Positions 27,290-39,540 of a DNA stretch of 64,000 nt are shown here, piece after piece. Location of the stretch: the NCBI RefSeq assembly GCF_900114825.1, contig NZ_FOUI01000001.1:1-64000 (forward strand), given 5' to 3'. A program made the position numbers and the translations under genes. The stretch comes from Halopseudomonas yangmingensis. GTDB taxonomy: Bacteria; Pseudomonadota; Gammaproteobacteria; Pseudomonadales; Pseudomonadaceae. Each line of letters starts with the position of its first letter. The stretch's first letter is position 1. The notes beneath the pieces were generated by a model, which was not told where the DNA came from, did not search any database, and worked only from the letters and a program-made list of their open reading frames with translations.

Positions 27290-27598
27290 TCAGCGGTCGT
27301 TGGCGCCCTGCAGGCGATCAATCTGCTTTTCCTTGTGCTTGATCAGTTGGCGATCGAGCTTGTCGGTCAGCAGGTCAATGGCGGCGTACATGTCGGCGTG
27401 CTCGGCATTTGCCACTACTTCGCCGCCAGCGATGTGCAGGGTGGCTTCAGCCTTTTGCCGTAGTTTTTCGACTTCAAGGGTAACCTGAACATTGGTGATC
27501 TTGTCGAAATGGCGCTCCAGTCGCCCCATTTTCTCGGTGACGTAATCGCGCAGTGCGTCGGTGATTTCCAGCTGGTGTCCGCTGATGTTCAGTTGCAT
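27290..27598 (-). CDS. hpf: Ribosome hibernation promoting factor (short HPF)
   Basis: 102 aa from ATG 27598 (MQLNISGHQLEITDALRDYV). The open frame extends upstream, but a GGAGAGTG-type site lies just before this ATG. Only the N-terminal S30AE domain is present, the short HPF form that, with RMF in gammaproteobacteria, drives 100S ribosome dimers in stationary phase. Its place immediately after rpoN is the usual one. Confidence 0.94.
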   Translation of the reverse strand: MQLNISGHQLEITDALRDYVTEKMGRLERHFDKITNVQVTLEVEKLRQKAEATLHIAGGEVVANAEHADMYAAIDLLTDKLDRQLIKHKEKQIDRLQGANDR

Positions 27599-27661
27599 AT
27601 GCACTCTCCTGTTCGGCTTTCCGGTTCGGGACCTTTGAGTCCCATGCTGCCACTTGCAGAA

Positions 27662-27703
27662 GGGCAAAACCTTGATCTGGGTTATGCGATCGGTGTTTTG
27701 CCC
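27662..27703 (-). repeat. 9-bp inverted repeat between rpoN and hpf
   Basis: GGGCAAAAC (27662-27670) and GTTTTGCCC (27695-27703) are perfect inverses separated by 24 bp, inside the 117-bp rpoN-hpf gap and starting 13 bp beyond the rpoN stop. No T-run follows, so it is unlikely to be a full terminator. It could stabilise or attenuate the rpoN-hpf transcript. Confidence 0.4.
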
Positions 27704-27715
27704 GGGTTGTTCGTT

Positions 27716-29212
27716 CTATACCAGTCGTTTGCGCTCGCTCGACGGTGCGATGTTCAGTGATTCGCGATATTTGGCAATGGTGCGACGTGCCACCTGTATG
27801 CCCTGTTCTTCCAGTAAACCAGCGATCTTGCTGTCACTCAATGGCTTGCGCGGGTTTTCCGTTGCTACCAGTTTCTTGATCAGTGCGCGGATGGCGGTGG
27901 ATGAAAATTCTCCACCCTCGGTGGTGCCAACATGGCTTGAGAAAAAATACTTGAGCTCGAAGATGCCGCGCGGGGTATGCATGTATTTCTGCGTAGTCAC
28001 CCGCGAGATGGTTGACTCGTGCATGCCGACAGCTTCGGCAACGTCATGCAGCACCAGAGGCTTCATCGCTTCTTCGCCGTATTCGAGAAACTCGCGCTGG
28101 TGCTCGACGATCTGGGTGGCCACTTTCATCAAGGTTTCGTTGCGGCTTTGCAGGCTTTTGATGAACCAGCGGGCTTCCTGCAGGTTGTTACGCAGATAGG
28201 TATTGTCGTCGCTGGCGTCGGCACGACGAACCATGGCGGCATACTGGTTGTTGACCTTGACCCTGGGCATGGCTTCAGGGTTTAGCTCAACCAGCCAGCA
28301 GTCTTTCTCCCGACGTACCAGTATATCGGGGATGATGTATTCCGGCGGCTCGCCGCCAATATCACTGCCGGGACGTGGATTCAGTTGCTGGATCAGGGTG
28401 ATGCATTGGCGTAGCTGATCTTCGTTGAGGCGGGTCTTGCGCATTAGCTGGTTGAAGTCGCGGCTGCCCAGCAGCTCCAGGTGCTCGCTGACCAGAGCGC
28501 TGGTCTGCTCCAGCAATGGAGTCTTTGCAGGTAGTTGGCGTAATTGTAGCAACAGGCATTCGCTGAGGTTGCGCGCCCCTATGCCGGCGGGCTCGAACTG
28601 CTGGATGCGATGCAGGACCATTTCCACTTCATCGGCCTCGATCTCCAGTTCCGGGTCGAGGGATTCGAGAATCTGTTCCAGCGTCTCGTCCAGATAACCA
28701 TCCGGCCCGATGGCGTCGATCAGTGCCGTGGCAATCATCCGGTCGACATCCGACATCGGCGACAGGTTCAGCTGCCAGTGCAGGTGATCCTGCAGGCTCT
28801 CGGCACTGCTGGTGCGGGCGGTGTAGTCCCAGTCCTCATCGTTCTGGCTGGGCAGCGAGCTGGCAGACGTCTGGTAAACGTCTTCCCACTGGGTGTCTAC
28901 CGGCAGCTCGTTGGGTATCTGCTCGTTCCAGCGGCCATCCTCGATTTCCAGTTCGGGCTGCAATGATTCCAGGGTGACAGGTTCGGGCAGGTTCAGCGCG
29001 TTGCTCTCGTCTGCGCCTTCGCTGGTATTGTCGCTGCCGCCGAAATCGTCGTCGGCATCCTCTGCCAGTTCCAGCATGGGATTGCTTTCCAGTGCCTGCT
29101 GGATCTCCTGTTGCAGATCCAGTGTCGACAGCTGTAGCAGCCGGATGGCCTGCTGCAGCTGCGGGGTCATGGTCAGCTGCTGGCCCATCTTGAGGACAAG
29201 CGATTGCTTCAT
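27716..29212 (-). CDS. rpoN: RNA polymerase sigma-54 factor RpoN
   Basis: 498 aa. The Gln/Leu-rich region I is at the N-terminus ([20 protein letters not shown]). An acidic region II (about 50-120) and the core-binding and HTH regions follow, and the RpoN box [10 protein letters not shown] is near the C-terminus. It directs polymerase to -24/-12 promoters with bEBP activators and controls nitrogen, motility and many catabolic genes. It follows lptB by 121 bp on the same strand. Confidence 0.97.
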   Translation of the reverse strand: MKQSLVLKMGQQLTMTPQLQQAIRLLQLSTLDLQQEIQQALESNPMLELAEDADDDFGGSDNTSEGADESNALNLPEPVTLESLQPELEIEDGRWNEQIPNELPVDTQWEDVYQTSASSLPSQNDEDWDYTARTSSAESLQDHLHWQLNLSPMSDVDRMIATALIDAIGPDGYLDETLEQILESLDPELEIEADEVEMVLHRIQQFEPAGIGARNLSECLLLQLRQLPAKTPLLEQTSALVSEHLELLGSRDFNQLMRKTRLNEDQLRQCITLIQQLNPRPGSDIGGEPPEYIIPDILVRREKDCWLVELNPEAMPRVKVNNQYAAMVRRADASDDNTYLRNNLQEARWFIKSLQSRNETLMKVATQIVEHQREFLEYGEEAMKPLVLHDVAEAVGMHESTISRVTTQKYMHTPRGIFELKYFFSSHVGTTEGGEFSSTAIRALIKKLVATENPRKPLSDSKIAGLLEEQGIQVARRTIAKYRESLNIAPSSERKRLV

Positions 29213-29333
29213 CGGGTGACGCTTTACCTTGTGTCAGTCAGGCCGGTGATCCGGCAGTTCGGGCAACGGATTCAATGTATCCGATCGGATAGAGCCCCGC
29301 TATGCGTCAAGCATGCCTTAAATGCGGGCGCTT

Positions 29334-30055
<722 letters not shown>

Positions 30056-30059
<4 letters not shown>

Positions 30060-30592
30060 GGCTGCTCCTGAGTGTCGGTGCGACGGCGCGGCTGAATGGT
30101 CATTTCGATACGCTGGGTTGGCGAGGCGCCTTCGCCGGCGCCGCGGCCGGCGCTGACCAGTTGCTGCGGTATGTCGTAACGGATGTATTCACCGTCAAAG
30201 GTGTTGCCCTGCTGCTCAAGGTGGGCCTTTTCGGTAAGGATGATGCGTTCCTCGGCAGCCCGGTATTCAATGTTCAGGGCGCGGGCATTCACCGGCGCTT
30301 CGCCGGCGCGCGGTGTTTGCCGGTAGGTGGCAGGCTGACCCTGGGAGATAAGGCGTTCCAGCTCGCCGTCGGCGTTGGTGAACAGGGTGACCTTGTTGCC
30401 GGTGAGCGTCATGCTGCCCTGGGTGATGATCACGTTGCCGGTATAAATGGCAGTATTGCGCCGCTCGTCCAGCGTGGCACTGTCGGCCTGGACGCGGATC
30501 GGCTGCTGGCTGTCCTCGGGCAGGGCCTGGGCCAGCGGAGACGCCAGCAGCAGGGCGCCAAGAAACAGGGCGGAGAGCTTAACGCGGTTCAT
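30056..30592 (-). CDS. lptA: Lipopolysaccharide transport periplasmic protein LptA
   Basis: 178 aa from ATG 30592; a GTG six bases upstream is less well placed relative to the AGG ribosome site. Signal peptide [23 protein letters not shown] is followed by the OstA-like beta-jellyroll ([21 protein letters not shown]). Head-to-tail LptA units form the periplasmic LPS bridge. It overlaps lptC by about 14 bp. Confidence 0.94.
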
Positions 30593-31145
30593 GTTCACCT
30601 CGTACGTTGGACAGCAGTTCCAGCCGTCCTTCCTGATAATGGAGCTGCATGCCGTCGGCGGTGGTCAACTGCCGGGGCGCTTCAAGTCTGACACTCTGAT
30701 CGGTTTCGGCATAGTCACGTGCCGGGAATATGGTCAGCAGGCTGGTCTGCAAGCGTCGTGCGGTGGCCGGCTGCTCCAGCTGTACCTCTTCAAACAGATC
30801 GATGCGGTCACCTTCCTCAGTCACCAGACCGCGCCGGGCCTCTAGTGTCCATGGGGGCGTTTCACGGTTTTGGGCAAATACCAGCAGCGGTTGCTCAAGG
30901 TGGGTGCTGTCCTGTGCCTGATAATGCCGGGTATGCGGGGTGGTCAGTTCATGCTTGACCTGGCCCTGCTCGTCCAGCGTGATGATATGGGCATTCTGCA
31001 TGAAGAAATCGGGCTGGCCGGGGTCATCCACCAGAGGCGGTGCCATAAAGGAAGCAGGGCGGATATTCCAGTAGCCGACCGCCAGCGCAGCCAGCGCGGC
31101 AACGCCGAGCAGCAGGACCGGAACCAGCTGACGCGGCAGTTTCAC
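30579..31145 (-). CDS. lptC: LPS export system protein LptC
   Basis: 188 aa, bitopic. One N-terminal transmembrane segment (LVPVLLLGVAALAALAVGY) is followed by a periplasmic jellyroll domain (DFFMQNAHIITLDEQGQVKH). LptC links LptB2FG to LptA. It overlaps kdsC by 4 bp and lptA by about 14 bp, so translational coupling along the cluster is likely. Confidence 0.93.
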   Translation of the reverse strand: MKLPRQLVPVLLLGVAALAALAVGYWNIRPASFMAPPLVDDPGQPDFFMQNAHIITLDEQGQVKHELTTPHTRHYQAQDSTHLEQPLLVFAQNRETPPWTLEARRGLVTEEGDRIDLFEEVQLEQPATARRLQTSLLTIFPARDYAETDQSVRLEAPRQLTTADGMQLHYQEGRLELLSNVRGEHEPR

Positions 31146-31675
31146 AGGTACTCCGCGCGGGCGGCGTCAAGATTGCCCTGTGCCTGCAGGATGAATTCGC
31201 AGAACTCGCGTGCTGCACCTTGCCCGCCATGGGCGCGGGTAACGCCATGGGCCTGTTCGCGGACAAAGCTGTCGGCGCTGGCTACCGCCATGCCCAGGCC
31301 AACCCGGCGCATCACCGGCAGGTCCGGCAGGTCGTCGCCGAGGAAGGCGATTTCCTCCATCTCTACCTCGATGCGCTGGCGCAGTTCGGCCAGCGCATTG
31401 AGTTTGTCCTCACGCCCCTGGATCAGGTGGCGTATGCCAAGGTTGGCTGCGCGACGCTCCACCAGTGGCGACTGGCGACCGCTGATGATTGCCACCTCCA
31501 CACCGGAGGCAATCAGCAGCTTGATGCCGTGACCATCCAGGGTATTGAACGATTTGAACTCGGTGCCGTCCGGCATGAAATACAGACGGCCATCAGTGAG
31601 CACGCCATCCACGTCAAAGATGGCCAGACGGATACGGCGGGCGCGTTCCAGCAGCTGGGCGTGACTTAGGGCCAT
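31142..31675 (-). CDS. kdsC: 3-deoxy-D-manno-octulosonate 8-phosphate phosphatase KdsC
   Basis: 177 aa, HAD superfamily. The nucleophile motif is IFDVDGVLTDGRLYF (DxD). ISGRQSPLVERRAANLGI carries motif II, and FLGDDLPDLPVMRRVGLGMAV is the Mg-binding motif IV region. It releases phosphate from KDO-8-P for LPS core synthesis. ATG at 31675 overlaps the kdsD stop (TGATG); a TTG three bases upstream is less likely. Confidence 0.95.
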   Translation of the reverse strand: MALSHAQLLERARRIRLAIFDVDGVLTDGRLYFMPDGTEFKSFNTLDGHGIKLLIASGVEVAIISGRQSPLVERRAANLGIRHLIQGREDKLNALAELRQRIEVEMEEIAFLGDDLPDLPVMRRVGLGMAVASADSFVREQAHGVTRAHGGQGAAREFCEFILQAQGNLDAARAEYL

Positions 31676-32649
31676 CAAACCACCCCCGCACGCAGCAGGT
31701 CATGCATGTTTAGGGCGCCAACCGGGCGGTCGTCGGCATCCACCACGAACAGGCCGCTGATCTTGCCGTCTTCCATCACCTTCAAGGCTTCCGCTGCCAG
31801 GATGCCCTGACGTACACGCTTGCAGTTGGCGGTCATGACGTCGTGGATCCGCGCGCTGTGCAGGTCGATCTGCTGGTCCAGCGTGCGGCGCAGGTCGCCG
31901 TCGGTAAAAATGCCGGCCAGGCGGCCCTCGGTGTCGATTACGCCGGTCAGGCCGAGGCCTTTGCGGGTCATTTCCAGCAGCGCGTCGCGCAATGGCGTGT
32001 CCGGGCTGACCAGTGGCATGCGTTCACCGGCATGCATGATGTCGTCAACCAGCAATAGCAGGCGCCGGCCCAGACTGCCGCCGGGGTGCGAGAAGGCAAA
32101 ATCCTCGGCGCTGAAGCCGCGCGCCTCGAGCAGGGCAATGGCCAGCGCATCGCCCATTACCAGTGCGGTGGTGGTGCTGGAGGTGGGGGCCAGGTTCAGC
32201 GGGCAGGCTTCCTGTTCAACGCCGGTGTTCAGGTTGGCCACAGCGGCCAGTGCCAGGGTCGAATCGGGATTGCCGGTGATGCTGATCAGTGGCACGCCAA
32301 GGCGCTTGATCAGCGGCAGCAGGGTAACGACTTCGGCGGTGTTGCCGGAGTTCGACAGGGCAATCACCACATCGCCGGCAGTGATCATGCCCATGTCGCC
32401 ATGGCTGGCTTCGCCGGGATGCACGAAGAATGCCGGTGAGCCGGTACTGGCCAGCGTGGCGGCGATCTTACGACCGATGTGGCCGGACTTGCCCATGCCG
32501 GATACCACGATGCGGCCGCGGCAATCGAGCAAGGTGTCGCAGGCGCGCACAAAGCTCTGGTCCAGGCGCTCAAGCAGGCTGTGGATGGCATCGCGCTCAA
32601 GGCGGATGCTGCGCTGCGCGGAGGCCAGGTAATCGAAATTGGCTGTCAC
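31675..32649 (-). CDS. kdsD: Arabinose-5-phosphate isomerase KdsD
   Basis: 324 aa from GTG 32649 ((M)TANFDYLASAQRSIRLERDAI), which equals the usual KdsD length. The frame is open 49 codons further, but that stretch lies in the intergenic and promoter region. A SIS domain (VVSGMGKSGHIGRKIAATLAS, ALSNSGNTAEVVTLLPLIKR shown in part) is followed by two CBS domains (about 205-324). It interconverts ribulose-5-P and arabinose-5-P at the start of KDO synthesis. First gene of the leftward cluster, divergent from mlaF. Confidence 0.94.
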   Translation of the reverse strand: MTANFDYLASAQRSIRLERDAIHSLLERLDQSFVRACDTLLDCRGRIVVSGMGKSGHIGRKIAATLASTGSPAFFVHPGEASHGDMGMITAGDVVIALSNSGNTAEVVTLLPLIKRLGVPLISITGNPDSTLALAAVANLNTGVEQEACPLNLAPTSSTTTALVMGDALAIALLEARGFSAEDFAFSHPGGSLGRRLLLLVDDIMHAGERMPLVSPDTPLRDALLEMTRKGLGLTGVIDTEGRLAGIFTDGDLRRTLDQQIDLHSARIHDVMTANCKRVRQGILAAEALKVMEDGKISGLFVVDADDRPVGALNMHDLLRAGVV

Positions 32650-32778
32650 TGTGACTGGGGCTCCCGGAAGAATGTGATGCCGCAAGCAAGCTGGAAAATC
32701 CAAGGGGCGCAGTATAACGCCAACTCGGTCGCCGCTCACCCTGCATGCGCTGTCACAGGCGGTTACACCTGCGGCTGC

Positions 32779-32807
32779 TTGGGCTGTGGCCGTCATGCTG
32801 GTATATT
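32779..32807 (+). promoter_or_regulatory. Candidate sigma-70 promoter of the mla operon
   Basis: TTGGGC (32779-32784), a 17-bp spacer and TATATT (32802-32807) lie in the 276-bp divergent gap between kdsD and mlaF, about 120 bp before the mlaF ATG. Both hexamers are close to consensus. A TATACT on the opposite strand (32711-32716) could be the -10 of kdsD, but its -35 is weak. Confidence 0.45.
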
Positions 32808-32925
32808 AGCGCGTTCGATCAGGCTGCGCTGCCGTGCCGTGATGTACAGGGTGCCGGCCGAGCGACGGCCGACCAGCCCTGGCAGGCCTTTTGTTGCCGC
32901 CACAGGCATCCATCAAGAGTCATTT

Positions 32926-33744
32926 ATGTCGGAAAATCCGGACTACATCGTCGATCTGCGCCAGGTGTCCTTCAGGCGGGGAGAGCGAACCATTTTCGAT
33001 CAGGTCGATATCCGCATTCCGCGCGGCAAGGTTACCGGCATCATGGGGCCTTCCGGTTGTGGCAAGACCACGCTGTTGCGGCTGATTGGCGCGCAGTTGC
33101 GTCCGGACGGCGGCCAGATTCTGGTCAACGGCCAGAATATTCCTGATCTTGCGCGTGAGCCACTGTTTGAAATGCGCCGGCACATGGGGCTGCTGTTCCA
33201 GAGCGGGGCACTTTTTACCCATCTGGATGTGTTTGAAAATGTCGCCTTCCCGCTGCGCGTGCACACTAACCTGCCGGAAGACATGATTCGCGACATAGTG
33301 TTGCTGAAGTTGCAGGCGGTTGGCTTGCGCGGCGCCATCCGGTTGATGCCGGATGAGTTGTCCGGTGGCATGAAACGGCGTGTGGCGCTGGCGCGCGCGA
33401 TTGCGCTGGATCCTGAGTTGATGATGTACGACGAGCCCTTCGTTGGTCAGGACCCGATTTCCATGGGCGTGCTGGTGCGGCTGATCCGTCTGCTTAACGA
33501 CGCGTTGGGGCTGACCAGTATCGTGGTATCGCATGACCTGGCCGAGACCGCCAGTATTGCCGATTATCTGTATGTGGTCGGTGACGGACAGGTGCTGGGG
33601 CAGGGTACGCCGGACGAGCTGATGAATTCCGACAACCCGCGCATCCGGCAGTTTATGCAGGGTGAGCCGGACGGACCGGTACCTTTCCATTTCCCGGGAT
33701 CGGATTATCTGGATGATCTGCTGGCAGGAGAACGACGCCGATGA
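32926..33744 (+). CDS. mlaF: Phospholipid ABC transporter ATP-binding protein MlaF
   Basis: 272 aa from ATG 32926 ([20 protein letters not shown]). The frame is open far upstream but the extra part covers the promoter. Walker [14 protein letters not shown], signature [17 protein letters not shown] and Walker [14 protein letters not shown] are present. It drives MlaE-MlaD movement of phospholipids that keeps the outer leaflet asymmetric. It overlaps mlaE by 4 bp (ATGA). Confidence 0.96.
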   Translation: MSENPDYIVDLRQVSFRRGERTIFDQVDIRIPRGKVTGIMGPSGCGKTTLLRLIGAQLRPDGGQILVNGQNIPDLAREPLFEMRRHMGLLFQSGALFTHLDVFENVAFPLRVHTNLPEDMIRDIVLLKLQAVGLRGAIRLMPDELSGGMKRRVALARAIALDPELMMYDEPFVGQDPISMGVLVRLIRLLNDALGLTSIVVSHDLAETASIADYLYVVGDGQVLGQGTPDELMNSDNPRIRQFMQGEPDGPVPFHFPGSDYLDDLLAGERRR

Positions 33745-34523
33745 AACAGCTTCTTGATCGGCTGGCCAATCTCGGTCGCAGCGGTTTTGATGTGCTGGTG
33801 GCGCTGGGGCGTGCCGGTGTTTTTCTGTTCAATGTGCTCACCGGGCGCTCGCGCTTCGGTCATGGTTTTCAGTTGCTGGTGCGCCAGTTGTATTCGGTTG
33901 GCGTACTGTCGCTGCCGATTATCATTGTGTCGGGTTTTTTTATCGGCATGGTGCTGGCGTTGCAGGGCTACAACATCCTGATCGACTACGGGTCGGAGCA
34001 GGCCGTGGGCCAGATGGTCGCGCTGACCCTGCTGCGCGAACTGGGGCCGGTGGTCACTGCACTGCTGTTTGCCGGGCGGGCCGGCTCGGCACTGACCGCT
34101 GAAATTGGCCTGATGAAAGCCACCGAACAGCTTTCCAGTCTGGAAATGATCGGAGTGGACCCGCTCAAGTACGTGATCGCACCGCGGCTCTGGGCCGGAT
34201 TCATTTCCATGCCGCTGCTGGCAATGATTTTCTCGGTAGTCGGTATCTGGGGTGGCGCCATGGTGGCGGTGGATTGGCTAGGCGTGTACTCCGGCTCCTA
34301 CTGGGTCAACATGCAGAATTCGGTAGAATTCGGCCATGACGTGATTAACGGCCTGATCAAGGCGGTTGTCTTCGCTTTTGTGGTGACCTGGATTGCGGTT
34401 TTCCAGGGCTATGACTGTGATCCGACCTCCGAGGGTATCAGTCGTGCTACCACCCGGACCGTGGTCTATGCCTCGCTGGCCGTGCTCGGCCTCGACTTCA
34501 TTCTTACCGCTCTGATGTTCTGA
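33741..34523 (+). CDS. mlaE: Phospholipid ABC transporter permease MlaE
   Basis: 260 aa with five or six hydrophobic segments and the MlaE/permease signature [22 protein letters not shown] followed by [22 protein letters not shown] (each quoted in part). Inner-membrane core of the Mla transporter. It starts within the mlaF stop and is followed by mlaD after 19 bp. Confidence 0.96.
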   Translation: MKQLLDRLANLGRSGFDVLVALGRAGVFLFNVLTGRSRFGHGFQLLVRQLYSVGVLSLPIIIVSGFFIGMVLALQGYNILIDYGSEQAVGQMVALTLLRELGPVVTALLFAGRAGSALTAEIGLMKATEQLSSLEMIGVDPLKYVIAPRLWAGFISMPLLAMIFSVVGIWGGAMVAVDWLGVYSGSYWVNMQNSVEFGHDVINGLIKAVVFAFVVTWIAVFQGYDCDPTSEGISRATTRTVVYASLAVLGLDFILTALMF

Positions 34524-34542
34524 TCAGCCAAGGATATTGAAC

Positions 34543-35007
34543 ATGCGCAACCGTACTCTGGAACTGACCGTGGGTCTGTTCATTATTGCTGGCGTGCTGG
34601 CACTGCTGGTGTTGGCCCTGCGGGTCAGCGGCCTGACGCTTAGCACGCCGGGTGATACCTACAAGGTTTATGCCCACTTCGATAATGTATCGGGTCTGTC
34701 GCCGCGCGCGCGGGTGACTGTTGCCGGCGTTACCGTTGGTCAGGTGACTTCTATCCGCTTTGACACCAACCGCTACACCGGTCGGGTCGAAATGGCCATT
34801 CGTGGTGATGTCGATACCCTGCCGGCGGACAGCACCGCCTCAATTCTCACGGCCGGCCTGTTGGGCGAGAAATATATCGGCATCAGTGTTGGTGGTGATG
34901 ATCTGATGCTGGCCGAAGGTGACGAGATCTTTGACACACAGTCCGCGCTGGTGCTTGAGGAACTGATCGGCCGCTTCCTGCTCAGTACTGTAAGCAAAGA
35001 CGATTGA
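34543..35007 (+). CDS. mlaD: Outer membrane lipid asymmetry protein MlaD (MCE domain)
   Basis: 154 aa from ATG 34543 (MRNRTLELTVGLFIIAG). A TTG six bases earlier is less likely because the AAGGATATTG element spaces better to the ATG. One N-terminal membrane anchor precedes a single MCE domain (YKVYAHFDNVSGLSPRARVTV, quoted in part), which forms a hexameric lipid channel in the periplasm. Shorter than the E. coli protein at the C-terminus but normal for pseudomonads. Confidence 0.95.
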   Translation: MRNRTLELTVGLFIIAGVLALLVLALRVSGLTLSTPGDTYKVYAHFDNVSGLSPRARVTVAGVTVGQVTSIRFDTNRYTGRVEMAIRGDVDTLPADSTASILTAGLLGEKYIGISVGGDDLMLAEGDEIFDTQSALVLEELIGRFLLSTVSKDD

Positions 35008-35023
35008 ACCGGAGACTATGACC

Positions 35024-35665
35024 ATGCGTATTGCCATTGCCAGTCTGCTGGCCCTGATCTTCTCCCTGTTCGGACAGGCCGCTGCGGCCACTCCGCACCA
35101 GGTGGTGGAAGATACGTCGCGCCGCGTGCTGGAGGTGCTGGATGCCAACCGCGAAACCTATCGCAATGACAGCAATGCCTTCCTTGAAGGGCTGAGCGAG
35201 GTGTTGGATCCGGTTGTCGATTACGACGGCATCGCGCGCAGCGTAATGACCGTGCGTTATAGCCGCAGCGCCTCGCCCGAACAGATCGAGCGTTTTATCG
35301 ACACCTTCAAGCGCAGCATGGTGCAATTTTACGGCAGCGCGCTGCTTGAGTTCGATGGCGGTGATATCCGTGTGTTGCCGCCGAACCCGCGCGAACAGCA
35401 GCACCCCGACCGCACCAGCGTCAACATGGAGGTTATTACCGGGCGCGGTATGGCGCATCCGGTCAGCTACACCATGGTCAAGCTGGACGAGCAGTGGAAG
35501 GTGCGTAACGTGATTGTTGAAGGTATCAATATCGGCCTGTTGTTCCGTGACCAGTTTGCCCAGGCAATGCAGGCCAATCGCAACGACCTGAATGCCGTTA
35601 TCGACAATTGGGGCAATGTGGTGGCGAAGTCGCGTGAAGTGGTCGAGAACGGAGAGTCGCGCTAA
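35024..35665 (+). CDS. mlaC: Phospholipid-binding periplasmic protein MlaC
   Basis: 213 aa from the ATG at 35024. An ATG at 35018 is also in frame, but the GGAG at 35011-35014 has good spacing only to the later one. Signal peptide MRIAIASLLALIFSLFGQAAA is followed by a Tol_Tol_Ttg2/MlaC domain (LSEVLDPVVDYDGIARSVM). It ferries phospholipid between the outer-membrane MlaA complex and MlaFEDB. Stop and next start overlap (TAATG). Confidence 0.94.
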   Translation: MRIAIASLLALIFSLFGQAAAATPHQVVEDTSRRVLEVLDANRETYRNDSNAFLEGLSEVLDPVVDYDGIARSVMTVRYSRSASPEQIERFIDTFKRSMVQFYGSALLEFDGGDIRVLPPNPREQQHPDRTSVNMEVITGRGMAHPVSYTMVKLDEQWKVRNVIVEGINIGLLFRDQFAQAMQANRNDLNAVIDNWGNVVAKSREVVENGESR

Positions 35666-35985
35666 TGGAGGCGCGTCTGGTTGATTCCTCCGACGGTCGT
35701 ATCTGCCTGGAAGGCGTGCTGGATTTCAGCACAGCGGCAGCCTTGCACGACCAGCTTCTGGACGCACTGCGTCGCGGGTCCGGCAATGTAGAACTGGATC
35801 TGTCCGGTGTCCAGCACAGTAACAGCGTGGGCCTGTCACTGATTCTGCTGGCGGCGCGTGAGCTGGCAACGCTCGGACGCCAGTTGAGTGTGGCCTCGCT
35901 GCCCGAGGGTCTGCACAGCATGGCCGGCGTCTGTGGTCTGGATGACTGGCTGAGCGGCCTTGCCGGTAGTGCCCGGCAACCCTGA
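35665..35985 (+). CDS. mlaB: STAS domain protein MlaB
   Basis: 106 aa, a lone STAS domain: EGVLDFSTAAALHDQLLDAL, ELDLSGVQHSNSVGLSLIL. The conserved Ser-containing loop is SNSVGLS. In the Mla complex MlaB binds MlaF and is required for its assembly and activity. It starts within the mlaC stop codon. Confidence 0.92.
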   Translation: MEARLVDSSDGRICLEGVLDFSTAAALHDQLLDALRRGSGNVELDLSGVQHSNSVGLSLILLAARELATLGRQLSVASLPEGLHSMAGVCGLDDWLSGLAGSARQP

Positions 35986-36007
35986 ATGCAATTGGAGTGA
36001 TGAGTCG

Positions 36008-36247
36008 ATGAGCAAGAATCTGAAACAACTGATCGAAGAAGGCATGCCCGGTGTCGAGGTGCAGATTGGCGGCGATGGCTGCGACCTGTGCCTGAACATC
36101 ATCAGCGACGAGCTGGCAACGCTGTCGCCGGTCAAGCGCCAACAGCAGGTGTATGCCCAGGTAGGTCATCTGATCACCAGTGGCGCCCTGCATGCAGTCA
36201 ATATGAAATTCTTCACCCGCGACGCCTGGAACAACAGTCAGGCCTGA
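36008..36247 (+). CDS. ibaG: BolA family protein IbaG
   Basis: 79 aa from ATG 36008 (MSKNLKQLIEEGMPG), with TTGGAGTG upstream. BolA fold with the family Cys in DGCDLCLNII and the C-terminal HAVNMKFFTRDAW. BolA/IbaG proteins bind [2Fe-2S] with monothiol glutaredoxins. The position between mlaB and murA is conserved in gammaproteobacteria. Confidence 0.92.
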   Translation: MSKNLKQLIEEGMPGVEVQIGGDGCDLCLNIISDELATLSPVKRQQQVYAQVGHLITSGALHAVNMKFFTRDAWNNSQA

Positions 36248-37531
<1,284 letters not shown>

Positions 37532-37541
37532 AGGAGCCCCG

Positions 37542-38183
37542 ATGAGCCAGATGCTGACCATCGCCCTGTCCAAGGGCCGGATTCTGGAAGATACCCTGCC
37601 GCTGCTGGCAGCCGCCGGGATCGAGATGCTGGACGATCCGGAAAAGAGCCGCAAGCTGATCTTCACCACCAGCGATCCGGATGTGCGCATCCTGATCGTG
37701 CGTGCCACCGACGTGCCGACCTATGTCGAGCAGGGCGCTGCCGACCTTGGTGTGGCCGGCAAGGATGTACTCATGGAGTTCGGCAGCCAGGGCCTGTACG
37801 AGCCGCTGGACCTGAAAATTGCCAAGTGCAAGCTGATGACCGCAGGCCCGGTTGGGGGGGCGGAACCCCAGGGACGCCTGCGTGTGGCCACCAAATTCGT
37901 CAATGTCGCACGCCGTTACTACGCTGAGCAGGGCCGCCAGGTCGAGGTTATCAAGCTGTATGGCTCGATGGAGCTGGCGCCGCTGGTTGGTCTGGCGGAC
38001 AAGATCATCGACGTGGTGGATACCGGTAACACGCTCAAGGCCAACGGTCTGGAGCCGCAGGAGCTGATTGCCACCATCAGTTCACGCTTGATCGTCAACA
38101 AGGCTTCGATGAAGATGAAGCATGCGCGTCTGCGCGCCCTGATTGATCGTCTGGCTGCCGCGGTAGAGCAGCGCAACAACTGA
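37542..38183 (+). CDS. hisG: ATP phosphoribosyltransferase HisG (short form)
   Basis: 213 aa from ATG 37542, six bases after AAGGAG. This is the short HisG that lacks the C-terminal regulatory ACT-like domain and needs HisZ as partner; hisZ is not in the window. Motifs include [20 protein letters not shown] (in part), [16 protein letters not shown] and the PRPP loop [14 protein letters not shown]. First step of histidine synthesis. Confidence 0.96.
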   Translation: MSQMLTIALSKGRILEDTLPLLAAAGIEMLDDPEKSRKLIFTTSDPDVRILIVRATDVPTYVEQGAADLGVAGKDVLMEFGSQGLYEPLDLKIAKCKLMTAGPVGGAEPQGRLRVATKFVNVARRYYAEQGRQVEVIKLYGSMELAPLVGLADKIIDVVDTGNTLKANGLEPQELIATISSRLIVNKASMKMKHARLRALIDRLAAAVEQRNN

Positions 38184-38221
38184 ATGAAAGCCGCCTTATC
38201 CCCCGCAAAAGGTAAATGACC

Positions 38222-39535
38222 ATGAGCAGTGCAGCCCTGAAGATTGCCCGACTGAATGCCAATCAGGCCGATTTCAGCCAGCATCTGGATGCGCTGCTGG
38301 CCTGGGAGGGCGTGTCGGACAAGGCGGTGAACGAGCGCGTCGAGGAAATTATCGCCGCCGTACGCAGCCGTGGCGATGCCGCGGTGGTCGAATACACTGC
38401 GCGTTTCGATGCGCTGGAAGTGCTGGACATGGCCGCGTTGACGCTCGATCGCGCGCGGCTGGAACTGGCGCTTGAGCGTATTTCCCCGGAGCAGCGCGAA
38501 GCCCTGGAAGTGGCCGCCGAGCGCGTACGCAGCTACCACGAACACCAGCGTCAGGACTCCTGGCGCTACACCGAGGCCGACGGCACCGTGCTTGGCCAGC
38601 AGATCACCCCGCTGGATCGGGTTGGTCTGTATGTGCCGGGTGGCAAAGCCTCCTATCCGTCCTCGGTGCTGATGAACGCGATTCCGGCCAAGGTGGCCGG
38701 CGTGCCGGAAGTGGTCATGGTGGTGCCAACCCCGCGTGGTGAAATCAACGAACTGGTGCTGGCTGCCGCCTGTCTGGCCGGGGTTGACCGGGTATTCAGC
38801 ATTGGCGGCGCGCAGGCCGTGGCGGCGCTGGCCTATGGCACCGAAAGCGTGCCGCAGGTGGACAAGATCGTCGGACCCGGCAACATCTATGTGGCCACCG
38901 CCAAGCGCGCGGTATTCGGTCAGGTCGGCATCGACATGATCGCCGGCCCCTCGGAGATTCTGGTGGTCTGTGACGGTCAGACCGATCCGGACTGGATCGC
39001 CATGGACCTGTTCTCCCAGGCCGAGCACGACGAGGATGCCCAGTCGATCCTGCTGTCGCCCGATGCAGCCTTCCTGGATGCCGTGGAAGCCAGCCTGAAC
39101 CGCTTGCTTGGCAGTCTGGAGCGGGCGGATATGGTGCGTGTGTCACTGGAGAATCGAGGGGCGCTGATCAGGGTGGATGATCTGGATCAGGCCTGTGCCA
39201 TCGCCAACCGGATTGCCGCCGAACACCTTGAACTGTCGGTCGCCGATCCCGAGGCGCTGCTGCCGAAAATCCGGCATGCCGGCGCCATCTTCATGGGTCG
39301 CCACACCCCGGAAGCACTCGGCGACTACTGTGCCGGGCCCAATCACGTACTGCCAACCTCGGGAACCGCGCGCTTTTCCTCGCCACTCGGGGTGTATGAC
39401 TTCCAGAAGCGCTCGTCGATCATCTTCTGTTCGCCCGATGGCGCTTCGGAGCTTGGCAAGACTGCCTCGGTACTGGCGCGCGGTGAAAGCCTGACCGCCC
39501 ACGCCCGCAGCGCCGAATACCGGATCAAGGGGTAA
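38222..39535 (+). CDS. hisD: Histidinol dehydrogenase
   Basis: 437 aa from ATG 38222, which is nine bases after AAAAGG; an ATG at 38216 is in frame but only three bases from it. Key stretches are [42 protein letters not shown] (catalytic Glu/His) and [14 protein letters not shown]. It performs the last two oxidations to histidine with a catalytic zinc. It sits between hisG and hisC. Confidence 0.96.
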   Translation: MSSAALKIARLNANQADFSQHLDALLAWEGVSDKAVNERVEEIIAAVRSRGDAAVVEYTARFDALEVLDMAALTLDRARLELALERISPEQREALEVAAERVRSYHEHQRQDSWRYTEADGTVLGQQITPLDRVGLYVPGGKASYPSSVLMNAIPAKVAGVPEVVMVVPTPRGEINELVLAAACLAGVDRVFSIGGAQAVAALAYGTESVPQVDKIVGPGNIYVATAKRAVFGQVGIDMIAGPSEILVVCDGQTDPDWIAMDLFSQAEHDEDAQSILLSPDAAFLDAVEASLNRLLGSLERADMVRVSLENRGALIRVDDLDQACAIANRIAAEHLELSVADPEALLPKIRHAGAIFMGRHTPEALGDYCAGPNHVLPTSGTARFSSPLGVYDFQKRSSIIFCSPDGASELGKTASVLARGESLTAHARSAEYRIKG

Positions 39536-39540
39536 TCTGC

